This document shows positions 25,091-34,909 of a stretch of DNA of 64,000 bases, piece after piece (the first letter of the stretch is position 1; each line of letters starts with the position of its first letter). The stretch lies in assembly GCF_007556595.1 (NCBI RefSeq), contig NZ_VJNB01000001.1:186001-250000 (forward strand), in the 5' to 3' direction. Source of the stretch: Tepidimonas alkaliphilus (GTDB taxonomy: Bacteria; Pseudomonadota; Gammaproteobacteria; Burkholderiales; Burkholderiaceae_C). A program made the translations under genes and the position numbers. Under the pieces are notes generated by a model, which worked only from the letters and a program-made list of their open reading frames with translations, was not told the DNA's origin and searched no databases.

Positions 25091-25821
25091 GCGGCTGGCT
25101 GTGCGTGGCCGGTCTGGGTCCGGGGGATGCGGCGCTGGTCACCCCGCAGGTGCAGCAGGCGTTGGAGCAGGCCACCGACGTGCTGGGCTACGGCCCATAT
25201 CTGGCGCGCGTGCCACGGCGGGCGGATCAAGCGTGTCACGCCAGCGACAACCGCGAAGAGCTCGAGCGCGCGCGCCACGGGCTGCGGCTGGCGCAGGCAG
25301 GACGGCGGGCGGTGATCGTCTCTTCCGGCGATCCGGGGGTGTTTGCCATGGCCGCTGCGGTGTTCGAGGCCATGGAGGCCGAGCCAGCCTGGCAGCGGCT
25401 GGACGTGCGCGTGCTGCCCGGGGTGACGGCCATGCTGGCGGCGGCGGCGCGGCTGGGCGCGCCGCTGGGTCACGATTTTTGCGCCATCAACCTGAGCGAC
25501 AACCTCAAGCCGTGGGCGCTGATCGAGCGGCGGCTCGTGCTGGCGGTGCAGGCCGACTTGGTGCTGGCGCTCTACAACCCGCGCTCGCGCAGCCGCCCTG
25601 AGGGTTTTGCCCGCGCGCTGGCGGTGCTGCGCCAGCACTGCGAGCCGCAGCGCTGGGTGGGGTTGGCGCGCGCGGTCTTCACGCCCCAGGAGTCGGTGCG
25701 GCATCTGCCGCTGGCCCAAGTGCAGCCGGACATGGCCGACATGCGCACGCTGGTCATCGTCGGCAGCCGCGCCACGCGCACGGTCGGGCGCTACCTCTAC
25801 ACCCCGCGGAGGGCTGATTGA
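25087..25821 (+). CDS. cobJ: Precorrin-3B C17-methyltransferase
   Basis: CobJ methylates C17 and drives ring contraction of precorrin-3B to precorrin-4. The 244-residue protein shows LCVAGLGPGDAALVTPQV, the DVLGYGPYLARV loop, ASDNREELERARHGL, VIVSSGDPGVFAMAAAVFE, VLPGVTAMLAAAARLGAPLGHDF and LALYNPRSRSRP, all typical. It is the single-domain form without a fused CbiG or CobE. It ends this plus-strand run; the next gene, cobK, is convergent with about 40 bases between the stops. Confidence 0.94.
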   Translation: MSGWLCVAGLGPGDAALVTPQVQQALEQATDVLGYGPYLARVPRRADQACHASDNREELERARHGLRLAQAGRRAVIVSSGDPGVFAMAAAVFEAMEAEPAWQRLDVRVLPGVTAMLAAAARLGAPLGHDFCAINLSDNLKPWALIERRLVLAVQADLVLALYNPRSRSRPEGFARALAVLRQHCEPQRWVGLARAVFTPQESVRHLPLAQVQPDMADMRTLVIVGSRATRTVGRYLYTPRRAD

Positions 25822-25862
25822 TGGGGCGGTCTAGGGCGTTTCGCATGCCGCATCGATGCGGC

Positions 25863-26648
25863 TCAAGCTGGTGGAGCGTCGGTGGGCGGGTCTGCGCTGG
25901 GGGCGGCGCGATCCTCGTGCGCGGGCAGCCCGAGCCACTGCAGCGCCTCGGCGACGGTTTCGGCGATGGGCCGCGGCGGCAGCGCCGGGCGCTCGATCAG
26001 CAGCACCGGCAGGCCCAGGGCGCGCGCGGCCAGCAGCTTGGCCTGGCCGCCATGGCCGCCCGAGTTTTTGGCCACCACCCACGCGATGCGGTGGGTGCGC
26101 AGCAGCGCCAGGTCGCCCTCCAGCGCGTAGGGGCCGCGCTGCACCACCACCGCGCCGCGCTGCGGCGGCACCTCAAGCCCTGGCTCGACGATGCGCAGCA
26201 GATACCAATGCGGGGTGCGCTGCAAGAACGGCTGCACGTGCTGGCGCCCGATGGCCAGAAAGACCCGGCTCGGTGTGGTCGGCAGCGCGTGCAAGGCGGC
26301 GTCGAGGTCAGGCACGCGGTGCCAGCGGTCGCCGGGGCCGGGACGCCACGGCGGGCGCTGCAAGGCCAGCAGCGGCACGCCCGTTTGCGCGCAGGCCTGG
26401 ATGGCGTGGCGGCTCATCTGCGCGGCAAAGGGGTGCGTGGCGTCGATGACGTGCGTGACGCGCTGCTGGCGCAAATAGGCGGCCAGCCCCTCAGGGCCGC
26501 CGAAGCCGCCGACGCGGGTCGGCAGCGGCTGCGCGATCGGCTGCGCGGTGCGCCCCGCGTAGGAAAACGTCGCGGGCACGCCGGCGTGGGCCAGCGCCTG
26601 CGCCAGCTGCGAGGCTTCGGTGGTGCCGCCAAGCAGGAGGACGTGCAT
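25863..26648 (-). CDS. cobK: Precorrin-6A reductase
   Basis: CobK reduces precorrin-6A to dihydro-precorrin-6 with NADPH. The 261-residue protein begins [19 protein letters not shown], the dinucleotide-binding start of this family. It continues with VTHVIDATHPFAAQMSRHA, LALQRPPWRP, VFLAIGRQHVQPF and VVAKNSGGHGGQAKLLAARAL. It is the only gene of the B12 locus on the minus strand. Its start codon (26648-26646) overlaps the start codon of the divergent cobL by two bases. No good ribosome site precedes it, and in-frame ATGs a few codons upstream inside cobL ([10 protein letters not shown]) cannot be excluded. Confidence 0.93.
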   Translation of the reverse strand: MHVLLLGGTTEASQLAQALAHAGVPATFSYAGRTAQPIAQPLPTRVGGFGGPEGLAAYLRQQRVTHVIDATHPFAAQMSRHAIQACAQTGVPLLALQRPPWRPGPGDRWHRVPDLDAALHALPTTPSRVFLAIGRQHVQPFLQRTPHWYLLRIVEPGLEVPPQRGAVVVQRGPYALEGDLALLRTHRIAWVVAKNSGGHGGQAKLLAARALGLPVLLIERPALPPRPIAETVAEALQWLGLPAHEDRAAPSADPPTDAPPA

Positions 26649-27864
26649 GGCTGAAGCGTGGCTGTCGATCATCGGCATCGGCGAAGACGGTCTGCAGGGT
26701 TGCAGCGAGTCTAGCCGCCGTTTGCTGGCGCATGCGCGGCGCGTCTTTGGCGGGCCGCGCCATCTGGCGCTGGCCGGCATCGAGCCCGAGCGCGCCGAGC
26801 CGTGGCCGGTGCCGTTTGACATCGCCCCGCTGCTGGCCTGGCGCGGCCAGCCGGTGGTGGCGCTGGTCTCGGGCGATCCGTTCTGGTTTGGCGCGGGCAG
26901 CGTGCTGGCGCGCGCCTTGCCGCGTCAGGAGTGGCAGGCCATCCCTGCGCCTTCGACGTTCACCCTGGCCGCCAGCGCCCTGGGCTGGCCGCTGGAGGAG
27001 GTGCGCTGCCTGGGGCTGCACGCGCAGCCGCTGCGCGCGCTGTGGCCGCATCTGGGGCGGGGGCGGCGCCTGCTGTGCCTGCTGCGCGACGAGGCGGCGC
27101 TGCACGCGGCGGTGGCGCTGCTGCGCGAAGAAGGCTTTGGCGCCAGCACCGCCTGGGCGCTGCAGCGGCTGGGCGGCCCGCGGCAGCGCATCGAGCGCTT
27201 TGCGATCCAGGACGGCGCGCCGGCGGGTTTGCAAGCGCCGCTGGCGCTGGCGCTGGATCTGCACGACGGCCCGGAGGGCTTGCCCGCGTGCCCCGGCTTG
27301 CCCGATGCGCTGTTCGAGCACGACGGCCAGCTCACCAAAGCGCCGATGCGGGCGTTGACGCTGCAGGCGCTGGCGCCGCGCCCCGGGCAGCGGCTGTGGG
27401 ACTTGGGCGCGGGCAGCGGCTCGGTCAGCGTCGAGTGGTGCCTGGCCGGCGGCGTGGCCGAGGCGGTGGAGCGGGACGCGGCGCGCGCCGAGCGCGTGCA
27501 GCGCAACGCCGAGCGCTTTGGGCTCACCCCGCGCCTGCGCGTCTGGCCAGGCGAAGCCTTGGCGACGCTGGCGCAACTGCCCGAGCCGCAGGCGGTGTTC
27601 ATCGGCGGCGGCATGGATGCGGCGCTGTGGCAGGCGCTGCGGCCCCGGCTGCCGGCGGGCTGCCGGGTGGTCGTCAATGCCGTGACCACCGCCACCCAAG
27701 CCTTGTTGGCGCAGCTGCACGAGCGCCACGGCGGCCAGCTGCGGCAGATGGCCTTGGCCGAAGCGCAGCCGCTTGGACCGCAGCAGGGCTTTGTGCCGTG
27801 GCGACCGCAGTGGCAATGGGTGTGGCAGGCGCCGCCTGTTGACGCTGAAGGGAATACGGCATGA
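26647..27864 (+). CDS. cobL: Precorrin-6Y C5,15-methyltransferase (decarboxylating), CbiE-CbiT fusion
   Basis: CobL methylates C5 and C15 and decarboxylates the C12 acetate to give precorrin-8X. The 405-residue protein is a fusion. The N-terminal CbiE-type methylase (about 1-205) has [13 protein letters not shown] and [19 protein letters not shown]. The C-terminal CbiT-type domain (about 215-400) has [14 protein letters not shown], the SAM motif [15 protein letters not shown] and AVFIGGGMD. The ATG at 26647 has AGGAGG at 26635-26640. The start overlaps that of divergent cobK. It overlaps cobM by ATGA. Confidence 0.95.
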   Translation: MAEAWLSIIGIGEDGLQGCSESSRRLLAHARRVFGGPRHLALAGIEPERAEPWPVPFDIAPLLAWRGQPVVALVSGDPFWFGAGSVLARALPRQEWQAIPAPSTFTLAASALGWPLEEVRCLGLHAQPLRALWPHLGRGRRLLCLLRDEAALHAAVALLREEGFGASTAWALQRLGGPRQRIERFAIQDGAPAGLQAPLALALDLHDGPEGLPACPGLPDALFEHDGQLTKAPMRALTLQALAPRPGQRLWDLGAGSGSVSVEWCLAGGVAEAVERDAARAERVQRNAERFGLTPRLRVWPGEALATLAQLPEPQAVFIGGGMDAALWQALRPRLPAGCRVVVNAVTTATQALLAQLHERHGGQLRQMALAEAQPLGPQQGFVPWRPQWQWVWQAPPVDAEGNTA

Positions 27865-28634
27865 CCGTGCATTTCATTGGTGCGGGGCCCGGCGCCCCCG
27901 ATCTGCTGACGCTGCGCGCGCGCGACCTGATCGCCCGCTGCCCGGTGTGCCTGTATGCCGGCTCGCTGGTGCCGCCACAGGTGCTGGCGCACTGCCCGCC
28001 GCAGGCGCGCGTGATCGACACCGCGCCGCTGTCGCTGGAGCAGATCCTGGACGAAATCCGTGCCGCCCATGCCCGCGGGCAGGACGTGGCCCGGCTGCAC
28101 TCGGGCGATCTGTCGGTGTGGTCGGCGCTGGCGGAGCAGCTGCGCGCGCTGCGGGCCGAGGGCATCCCTTACACGATCACGCCCGGCGTGCCGTCGTTTG
28201 CCGCCGCGGCGGCGGCCTTAGGTTGCGAGCTGACCTTGCCTGGCGGCAGCCAGACGGTGGTGCTGACCCGCGCCCACGGGCGCGCCACCCCGGTGCCCGA
28301 GCGCGAGCGCCTGGAGGTCTTGGCCGCCACCGGGGCCACGCTGGCCATCCACCTGAGCGTTCACGTGCTGGAGCAGGTGGTGCAGACGCTGCTGCCGCAC
28401 TACGGCGCCGATTGCCCTGCGGCGGTGGTCTGGCGCGCCAGTTGGCCGGATGAGCGCATCGTGCGCGCGCCGCTGGGCGAACTGGTGCAGGCCGCGCAAG
28501 GCGGGTTGGAGCGCACCGCCCTGATCCTGGTCGGGCGCAACCTGGCCCAAGACGGCTTTGGCCGCAGCCGCCTGTATGCGCCGGATTACGAGCGCCGCTA
28601 CCGCCGGGCCGCATCCGGGGAGGGCTCCACATGA
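27861..28634 (+). CDS. cobM: Precorrin-4 C11-methyltransferase
   Basis: CobM adds the C11 methyl group, forming precorrin-5. The 257-residue protein carries [22 protein letters not shown], the [12 protein letters not shown]-like segment ([14 protein letters not shown]), [40 protein letters not shown], and the [14 protein letters not shown] motif distinguishing CobM/CbiF. It overlaps both neighbours by ATGA (cobL before, cobF after). Confidence 0.95.
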   Translation: MTVHFIGAGPGAPDLLTLRARDLIARCPVCLYAGSLVPPQVLAHCPPQARVIDTAPLSLEQILDEIRAAHARGQDVARLHSGDLSVWSALAEQLRALRAEGIPYTITPGVPSFAAAAAALGCELTLPGGSQTVVLTRAHGRATPVPERERLEVLAATGATLAIHLSVHVLEQVVQTLLPHYGADCPAAVVWRASWPDERIVRAPLGELVQAAQGGLERTALILVGRNLAQDGFGRSRLYAPDYERRYRRAASGEGST

Positions 28635-29440
28635 GCGCGCGCTGGCATTTGAGCCTCATCGGCATGGGCATGGGCAGCCCCGCGCACCTGACCCGCCAGG
28701 GCGAGCAGGCGCTGCGTCGCCTGGATCTGCTGTTGCTGCCCGACAAAGGCGAAGACAAGGCCGAGCTGGCCGCGGCGCGGCTGCGCCTGCTGCAGGCGGT
28801 GCGCCCGGATTTCGACACCGACGCGGGTGGCGACCTGCGTGTGGCGCGCTACGCCGTGCCGCCGCGCGACGGCTCGGACGCCGCCGACACGCCGCGCTAC
28901 CTCGATGGCGTGCGGCGCTGGCACGACGCGCTGGCCCGCGCCTGGGCGCAGGCGCTGCGCGACCATCTGCCGCACGGCGGGCGAGCGGGCGCGCTGATCT
29001 GGGGCGACCCGGCGCTGTTCGACAGCTCGATGCGCATCGCCCAGCGCGTGGCGCGCGAGCTGCCGCTCGAATGGGAGGCGGTGCCCGGCATCAGCGCGCT
29101 GCAGGCGCTGACCGCCGCGCACGGCGTGCCGCTCAACGAGCTGGCCAGCCCAGTGCTGATTACCACCGGGCGGCGGCTGCGCCAGCACGGCTGTCCGCCG
29201 GACGTGCCGGCGCTGGCCGTCATGCTCGACGGCGGTACGGCGTTTGAGACGCTGCCCGACCCGCACGCCTGGCGCATCTGGTGGGGAGCTTACCTCGGGC
29301 TGCCGCAGCAGACCCTGGACAGCGGCCCGCTGGCGCAAACCGGTCCGCGCATCGCGCGCGCCCGCGCGGCCTTGCGGCAGGCGCACGGCTGGATCCTGGA
29401 CATCTACCTGCTCAAGCGCCACGGCGCCGACGACTGCTGA
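28631..29440 (+). CDS. cobF: Precorrin-6A synthase (deacetylating)
   Basis: CobF methylates C1 of precorrin-5 and releases acetate, a step found only in the aerobic pathway. The 269-residue protein has [18 protein letters not shown], the [18 protein letters not shown] segment typical of CobF, the [20 protein letters not shown] loop, and [19 protein letters not shown]. With CobG it fixes the pathway as oxygen-dependent. It overlaps cobM by ATGA; cobO follows after 28 bases. Confidence 0.93.
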   Translation: MSARWHLSLIGMGMGSPAHLTRQGEQALRRLDLLLLPDKGEDKAELAAARLRLLQAVRPDFDTDAGGDLRVARYAVPPRDGSDAADTPRYLDGVRRWHDALARAWAQALRDHLPHGGRAGALIWGDPALFDSSMRIAQRVARELPLEWEAVPGISALQALTAAHGVPLNELASPVLITTGRRLRQHGCPPDVPALAVMLDGGTAFETLPDPHAWRIWWGAYLGLPQQTLDSGPLAQTGPRIARARAALRQAHGWILDIYLLKRHGADDC

Positions 29441-29468
29441 CCCCCTACAACCTTGGGAGCTTGAACCG

Positions 29469-30038
29469 ATGGAATTGCTCACCCCCCCGCTGCAGCGCAC
29501 CACCCCCAAGCCGCAAGGCCCGCGCCGTGGCCTCATCATCGTGCACACCGGCCACGGCAAAGGCAAAAGCACCGCGGCCTTCGGCCTGGCGATGCGCGCG
29601 TACGGGCGCGGCAAGGCCGTCAAGATCTTCCAGTTCATGAAAGTGCCCAGCGCCCGCTTTGGCGAACACCGCGTCTTTGAGCAGCTGGGCATCCCGATCG
29701 AAGGGCTGGGGGATGGCTTCAGCTGGAAAAGCCGTGACCTGGAGCACTCCGCCGAGCTGGCGCGCCAGGGCTGGGCGCGCGCCGAGGCGGTGATCCGCGC
29801 TGGCCAACACTTCATGGTGGTGCTCGACGAAATCATGTACCCGCTGCGCTACGGCTGGATCCCGCTGCAGGTGGTGCTGGACGCGCTGCGCCAGCGCCCG
29901 CCCGAGACGACGGTGGTGCTGACCGGCCGCCATGCCCCGCAGGAGCTCATCGACCTGGCTGACACCGTCACCGAAATGGTCAAGCACAAGCACCACTTCG
30001 ACGCCGGCGTGCCGGCGCAGCGCGGCATTGAAGATTGA
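29469..30038 (+). CDS. cobO: Cob(I)yrinic acid a,c-diamide adenosyltransferase (CobO type)
   Basis: CobO transfers the 5'-deoxyadenosyl group from ATP to the cobalt of cob(I)yrinic acid a,c-diamide. The 189-residue protein matches CobO/BtuR: GLIIVHTGHGKGKSTAAFG (P-loop), AVKIFQFMKVPSARFGEH, the LGDGFSWKSRDLEHS segment, FMVVLDEIMYPLRYGW and TVVLTGRHAPQEL. The start at 29469 is preferred over longer options because family homology begins there. No co(II)rrin reductase (cobR) gene accompanies it. Confidence 0.94.
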   Translation: MELLTPPLQRTTPKPQGPRRGLIIVHTGHGKGKSTAAFGLAMRAYGRGKAVKIFQFMKVPSARFGEHRVFEQLGIPIEGLGDGFSWKSRDLEHSAELARQGWARAEAVIRAGQHFMVVLDEIMYPLRYGWIPLQVVLDALRQRPPETTVVLTGRHAPQELIDLADTVTEMVKHKHHFDAGVPAQRGIED

Positions 30039-30071
30039 CCTCCTTGAGGCTTTTTTACGACGTTTCACGCC

Positions 30072-31139
30072 ATGAACCTCAACAAAATCCCCGCTACCAT
30101 CGTCACCGGCTTTCTGGGCGCCGGCAAGACCACGCTGCTGCGCCACCTCCTGACCCAGGCGCAGGGGCGGCGCATCGCCGTGATCGTCAACGAGTTCGGC
30201 GAGCTGGGCATCGACGGCGAATTGCTCAAAGGCTGCGGCATCGGCTGCGACGAGACCGGCGCGGACAACGGCCAGCTCATCGAGCTGGCCAACGGCTGCC
30301 TGTGCTGCACGGTGCAAGAGGAATTCGCGCCGGTGATGGAGCAGCTGGCCCAGCGCCGCGACCAGATCGACCACCTGGTCATCGAGACCTCCGGCCTGGC
30401 GCTGCCCAAGCCGCTGGTGCAGGCGTTTCAGTGGCCCACCATTCGGCATGCTTTCACGGTTGATGCGGTCGTCACCGTGGTGGATGCGCCGGCAGTGGCC
30501 GAAGGCCGCTTTGCCCATGACCCTCAAGCCGTCGATGCCCAGCGCCGCGCCGACCCCGAGCTTGACCATGACACGCCGCTGGCCGAGCTCTTTGAGGATC
30601 AGCTGGCCACCGCCGACCTGGTCGTGCTCAACAAAGCCGATCAGCTCGATGCCGATGCGCTGCAGCGTGTGCGCGCGATGGCGGCGGCGCGCGCCCCGGC
30701 GGCGGTGCAGACCGTGGTGGCGCGGCACGGTCAAGTGCCGCCCGAGGTGCTGCTGGGCCTGGGCCGCGCCGTGGAAGACGTGATCGAGGGCCGCCGCACC
30801 CACCACGACGACGAGGACGACGACCACGACCACGACGCTTTTCAATCGGTGGCGCTGGCGCTGGAGGTGCGCGACCGGCAGCACCTGCTGCAGACGCTCT
30901 CAACCCTGGTGGCGCGCCACGGCCTGCTGCGCATCAAGGGTTTTGTGGCGCTGCCGCAGGCGGCGCTGCGGCTGGTGGTGCAGGGCGTGGGCCCGCGGCT
31001 GGACAGCCACTTCGACCGCCCCTGGCGCACGGACGAGCCGCGTCGCAGCCTCCTGGTGTGCATCGGGCAAGGGCTGGACGAGGCGGCGCTGCGCGCGGAT
31101 CTGCGCCAGGCCGGGTTGCTGGCGGCGTCCGCCACGTAA
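30072..31139 (+). CDS. cobW: CobW family metallochaperone GTPase
   Basis: CobW is a G3E-family GTPase thought to deliver cobalt to CobN. The 355-residue protein has P-loop GFLGAGKTTLLRH at residues 13-25, the metal motif GCLCC at residues 75-79 (Cys76, Cys78, Cys79), ETSGLALPKP, VLNKADQLD as the guanine-specificity motif, a His/Asp-rich loop (HHDDEDDDHDHD, near residue 242) likely to bind metal, and a C-terminal CobW_C domain with RIKGFVALP. It lies directly upstream of cobN. Confidence 0.95.
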   Translation: MNLNKIPATIVTGFLGAGKTTLLRHLLTQAQGRRIAVIVNEFGELGIDGELLKGCGIGCDETGADNGQLIELANGCLCCTVQEEFAPVMEQLAQRRDQIDHLVIETSGLALPKPLVQAFQWPTIRHAFTVDAVVTVVDAPAVAEGRFAHDPQAVDAQRRADPELDHDTPLAELFEDQLATADLVVLNKADQLDADALQRVRAMAAARAPAAVQTVVARHGQVPPEVLLGLGRAVEDVIEGRRTHHDDEDDDHDHDAFQSVALALEVRDRQHLLQTLSTLVARHGLLRIKGFVALPQAALRLVVQGVGPRLDSHFDRPWRTDEPRRSLLVCIGQGLDEAALRADLRQAGLLAASAT

Positions 31140-31156
31140 GCCCGGGGGGCAGACGC

Positions 31157-34100
31157 ATGCACCTGTTGGCCACCCGCGCCGGCGGATTGATCGACGACAC
31201 CAGCCGCGCGGTCGTGCGGCTGGAGCAGGCCCCCGCGCCGGTGGTGGTGCTCAGCGCCGCCGATACCACGCTGGCGCTGCTGGCCGCGGCGCTGCCGCCG
31301 GACTACCCCGAAGTTCGGCTGGCCAACCTGATGGCGCTGCGCCAGCCGGCGACGGTGGATTTCTACGTGGAAGACGTGCTGCAGCATGCGCGCGCCGTGA
31401 TCATCGACCACCTGGGGGGGTACCACGACTGGGCCTACCTGGTGGAGCGCTGCGCGGCGCTGGCGCGTCAGCGCGGGCAGTGGCTGGCGGTGTTTTCCGG
31501 CGACGGGCAGGATGACCCGCAACTGCTGGCGCAGGGCACCGCCGACTGGGACGACGCGCGCATGCTCTGGCGCGCGCTGCGCTACGGCGGGGCCGCCAAC
31601 GCGGCGCGCTTTTGGGCACTGATCGCGCAACGCGCCTTGGGGCTGGATCGCCCCTGCACGCCGCCGCAGCCGCTGCCGCCGATGGTGGAGCACCACGTCG
31701 AGGGTTTGCCGCCGGTGCCGGCCGACGCACCCCAGGCGCTTGTGCTCTTTTACCGCGCCCACGTGCAAGCCGGCAACACCGAGCCGTTCGATGCCATGCT
31801 GCGGGCGCTGCACGCGCGGGGGCTGCGCGCGCGCGCTTGGGGCGTGGACAGCCTCAAAAACCCCCAGGTGCGCCAACGCCTGCACGACCTGGCGCAGGCC
31901 GGCGGCGTGGATGTGGTGCTCAACGCCACAGCTTTTGCCCTCGGACTGGAAGACGGCCAGACGCTGGCGGGCGACGCCCCGGTGCTGCAGCTCATCACCG
32001 CGGGCGTGCCGCGCCAGCGCTGGGACGACGACCCGCACGGCCTGCCGCCGCGCGACATGGCCATGCAAGTGGTGCTGCCGGAGCTCGACGGGCGCATCGC
32101 CACGCGCGCCATCAGCTTCAAGGCGGTGCAGCGCCACGACCCCCGCACGCAAACCGACCTGATCCGCTACGCCGCCGACCCCGAGGCGATTGACTGGGTC
32201 GCCGAGCTGGCCTGGCGCTGGTGCCGGCTGCGCCGCCGGGCGCGCGCCCAGGTGCGGCTGGCCCTGGTGCTGACCGACTACCCGAGCGACGATGCCCGCA
32301 TCGGCATGGCGCTGGGGTTGGACGTGCCGGCCTCGGTGGTGCGTCTGCTGCAGGCGTTGCACGATGACGGCTACGACCTTGGCGACGCCCAGGCGCTGCC
32401 GCGCGACGGCGACGAGCTGATGCGCTGGCTGCGCAGCGGCGTCACGCATGCCTTCGACGACAACGATGCGCGTCCGGCCTGGCAAAGCCTGGCGCTGCCC
32501 GACTACGAGCGGATGCTGGCCGCATGGCCGGCGCCGCTGGTCGAAGCGCTGCGCCAGCGCTGGGGAGCGCCCGAGCGCGATCCCATGGCGCGCGCAGGCC
32601 GGCTGATGATCCCGGGTATCCGGCTTGGTCGGGTGTTCATCGGCCTGCAGCCGCCGCGCGACCCGCAGCAGCACCGCGCGGCCTACCACGACGCCGAGCA
32701 GGCGCCGCCGCACGCCTACGTGGCGTTTTACCTCTGGCTGCGCGAGGTTTGGCAGGCCGATGCCATCGTGCAGATCGGCACGCACGGCAACCTGGAGTGG
32801 CTGCCGGGCAAAAGCGTGGCGCTGGGCCCGTTGTGCTGGCCGCAGCGTTTGCTGGGGCCGCTGCCGCACCTCTACCTCTACATCGTCAACGATCCAGGTG
32901 AAGGCGTGCAGGCCAAGCGGCGCACGCAGGCGGTGATCATCGACCACCTGATGCCGCCGCTGGCCGACGCGCAAGACAGCGGCACGCTGCGTCCGTTGGA
33001 GCGCCTGGTGGAGGAGTATTACGACGCGCTGACGCTCGATCCCCCGCGCGCACGGCGGCTGCGCCAAGCGATCGTGGAAGAAACCTTGCGGCTGGGCGTG
33101 CACGAGGAGCTGGGCTTGCAGGGCGATCCGCAGGACGCGGCGGTGCTGGCGCAGTGGCTGCAGCGCCTGGACGCCTACCTCTGCGAAATCAAGGAAAGCC
33201 AACTTCGCGCTGGCTTGCACGTCTGGGGCACGTCGCCTCAGGGGTTGGCGCGCGCACAGACCCTGCTGGCCTTGCTGCGTCAGCCGCGCGGCAGCCGCGC
33301 GCAGGACGACAGCCTGCTGCGCGCCATGGCGCAGGACTTCGGCCTGGACGGCTTCGACCCCCTGCAAGCCGACCCGGCTGAACCTTGGCGCGGGCCACGC
33401 CCGGCGCTGCTGCAGGCCATCGACCCTGGAGGGCCATGGCGTCACGCCGGCCATACGCGCCAGCGGCTGCAGCAGCTGGCGTTGGCGTGGCTGCAAGATC
33501 CGGCGCGGGCCGCTCAGCAGGCCGGCCCGTGCGCCCAGCAGGTGCTGCGGTCGGCCTGGCAGGATCTGGCGCCGCGGCTGGATGCTTGCGGAACGAACGA
33601 GACGACCCAACTGCTGCGCGGACTGCGGGGCCGGTTTGTGCCGCCCGGCCCCAGCGGCGCGCCGTCGCGCGGGCGCGTCGATGCGCTGCCCACCGGGCGC
33701 AATTTTTATGCCGCCGACCCGCGCAGCCTGCCGACCCCGGCGGCTTGGGACAGCGGCCAGCGCATCGCGGCGCGCCTCATCGAGCGCTACGCCCAGGATC
33801 ACGGCGTTTTCCCCAGCGCCATCGGCCTGTCACTGTGGGGCACCACCACCTTGCGCACCGGCGGCGAGGACGTGGCCACGGCGCTGGCGTTGCTGGGGGT
33901 GCGGCCCCGCTGGGCCGACGGCAGCGGCCGCGTGGTCGAGGTGGAGGTGCTGCCGGCGTCGCTGCGGCCCTATCCGCGCGTGGACGTGACGCTGCGGGTC
34001 TCCGGCCTGTTCCGCGACGCGTTTGCGCACCTGATCGATTTGCTCGACACCGCCGTGCAAGCGGTGGCCGCCATCCCGCCGGAAGACGAGCCCGACGAGC

Positions 34101-34909
34101 TCAACCCCGTGCGCGCGCGCGTGCAACGGGAGGCGCAAGCGCTGCGCGCACAAGGGCTGGAGGCCGCGCAAGCGCAGCGCCAGGCCAGCTGGCGCTTGTT
34201 TGGCCCGCGCCCCGGCTCGTATGGCGCCGGCATCGGCGAGCTGGCGCAAACCGACGCCGCGCTCGATCGGGACGCGCTGGTGCGCGCCTACCTCGGCAGC
34301 GGCGCCTACGCGTATGGGCGGGGCGCGCATGGGGTGGCGGCGCAGGCAGCGTGGACGCAGCGGCTCGCGCAGCTGGATCTGGCCGCGCAGATCCAGGATC
34401 ACCGCGAGCACGATGCACTGGACATCGATGGCTTTGTCGAATACCTTGGCGGCATGGCCGCTGCCGTGCAGGCCCTGCGCGGGCAGGCGCCCGCGGTCTA
34501 TCACGCCGACAGCAGTGCAACCGCGGTACGCGTGCGTCCGTTGCGCGAAGAGCTGGCGCGCATCGTGCGCGCGCGCGTGACGCACCCGCGCTGGCTGCAG
34601 GCGATGCAGGCGCACGGCTACGCCGGCGCGGCCGAGATGGCCGCCACGTTGGAGCACCTGCTGGGCTGGGCGGCGCTGGACCTGGGGGTGGCGGCGCATC
34701 AGCTCGATCTGGTTGCCGAAACGCTGGTGTTCAACGAAGCCAACCAGCGCTTTTTGCGTCAGCACAACCTGCCGGCGTTGCGCCGTATGGCGCAGCGCTT
34801 GGGGCAGGCCATCGAACAAGGGCTTTGGACGCCCTCGGCGGCGCAGCGGCAGCGCTTGCAGGAACTGCGGCTGGCCTTGGAGGAACAGCTGGAACACCCA
34901 GGAGCATGA
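31157..34909 (+). CDS. cobN: Cobaltochelatase large subunit CobN
   Basis: CobN is the catalytic subunit that inserts Co2+ into hydrogenobyrinate a,c-diamide with ATP hydrolysis by partner subunits. The 1250-residue protein is close to the usual length (about 1270). It shows CobN/BchH landmarks: LGGYHDWAYLVERC, ALVLFYRAHVQAGNTEPFDAML, LVLTDYPSDDARIGMALGLD, IGTHGNLEWLPGKSVALG, IVNDPGEGVQAKRR, LPTGRNFYAADPRSLPTPAAW and LWGTTTLRTGGEDVATALALLG. It overlaps the ChlI-like gene by ATGA, pairing it with that ATPase. Confidence 0.95.
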   Translation: MHLLATRAGGLIDDTSRAVVRLEQAPAPVVVLSAADTTLALLAAALPPDYPEVRLANLMALRQPATVDFYVEDVLQHARAVIIDHLGGYHDWAYLVERCAALARQRGQWLAVFSGDGQDDPQLLAQGTADWDDARMLWRALRYGGAANAARFWALIAQRALGLDRPCTPPQPLPPMVEHHVEGLPPVPADAPQALVLFYRAHVQAGNTEPFDAMLRALHARGLRARAWGVDSLKNPQVRQRLHDLAQAGGVDVVLNATAFALGLEDGQTLAGDAPVLQLITAGVPRQRWDDDPHGLPPRDMAMQVVLPELDGRIATRAISFKAVQRHDPRTQTDLIRYAADPEAIDWVAELAWRWCRLRRRARAQVRLALVLTDYPSDDARIGMALGLDVPASVVRLLQALHDDGYDLGDAQALPRDGDELMRWLRSGVTHAFDDNDARPAWQSLALPDYERMLAAWPAPLVEALRQRWGAPERDPMARAGRLMIPGIRLGRVFIGLQPPRDPQQHRAAYHDAEQAPPHAYVAFYLWLREVWQADAIVQIGTHGNLEWLPGKSVALGPLCWPQRLLGPLPHLYLYIVNDPGEGVQAKRRTQAVIIDHLMPPLADAQDSGTLRPLERLVEEYYDALTLDPPRARRLRQAIVEETLRLGVHEELGLQGDPQDAAVLAQWLQRLDAYLCEIKESQLRAGLHVWGTSPQGLARAQTLLALLRQPRGSRAQDDSLLRAMAQDFGLDGFDPLQADPAEPWRGPRPALLQAIDPGGPWRHAGHTRQRLQQLALAWLQDPARAAQQAGPCAQQVLRSAWQDLAPRLDACGTNETTQLLRGLRGRFVPPGPSGAPSRGRVDALPTGRNFYAADPRSLPTPAAWDSGQRIAARLIERYAQDHGVFPSAIGLSLWGTTTLRTGGEDVATALALLGVRPRWADGSGRVVEVEVLPASLRPYPRVDVTLRVSGLFRDAFAHLIDLLDTAVQAVAAIPPEDEPDELNPVRARVQREAQALRAQGLEAAQAQRQASWRLFGPRPGSYGAGIGELAQTDAALDRDALVRAYLGSGAYAYGRGAHGVAAQAAWTQRLAQLDLAAQIQDHREHDALDIDGFVEYLGGMAAAVQALRGQAPAVYHADSSATAVRVRPLREELARIVRARVTHPRWLQAMQAHGYAGAAEMAATLEHLLGWAALDLGVAAHQLDLVAETLVFNEANQRFLRQHNLPALRRMAQRLGQAIEQGLWTPSAAQRQRLQELRLALEEQLEHPGA

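Noticed and set aside
30842-33802. 986-codon open frame on the minus strand across cobW/cobN
   Set aside because: It is antisense to cobN, whose family motifs run through the same bases. At this GC content long stop-free shadow frames are expected, and the product is low-complexity Arg/Gln/His/Ala-rich.
33385-34905. Upstream extension of the ChlI-like gene, 507 codons into cobN
   Set aside because: The extended frame is low-complexity shadow of cobN. Homology starts just after the ATG at 34906, which forms an ATGA with the cobN stop.
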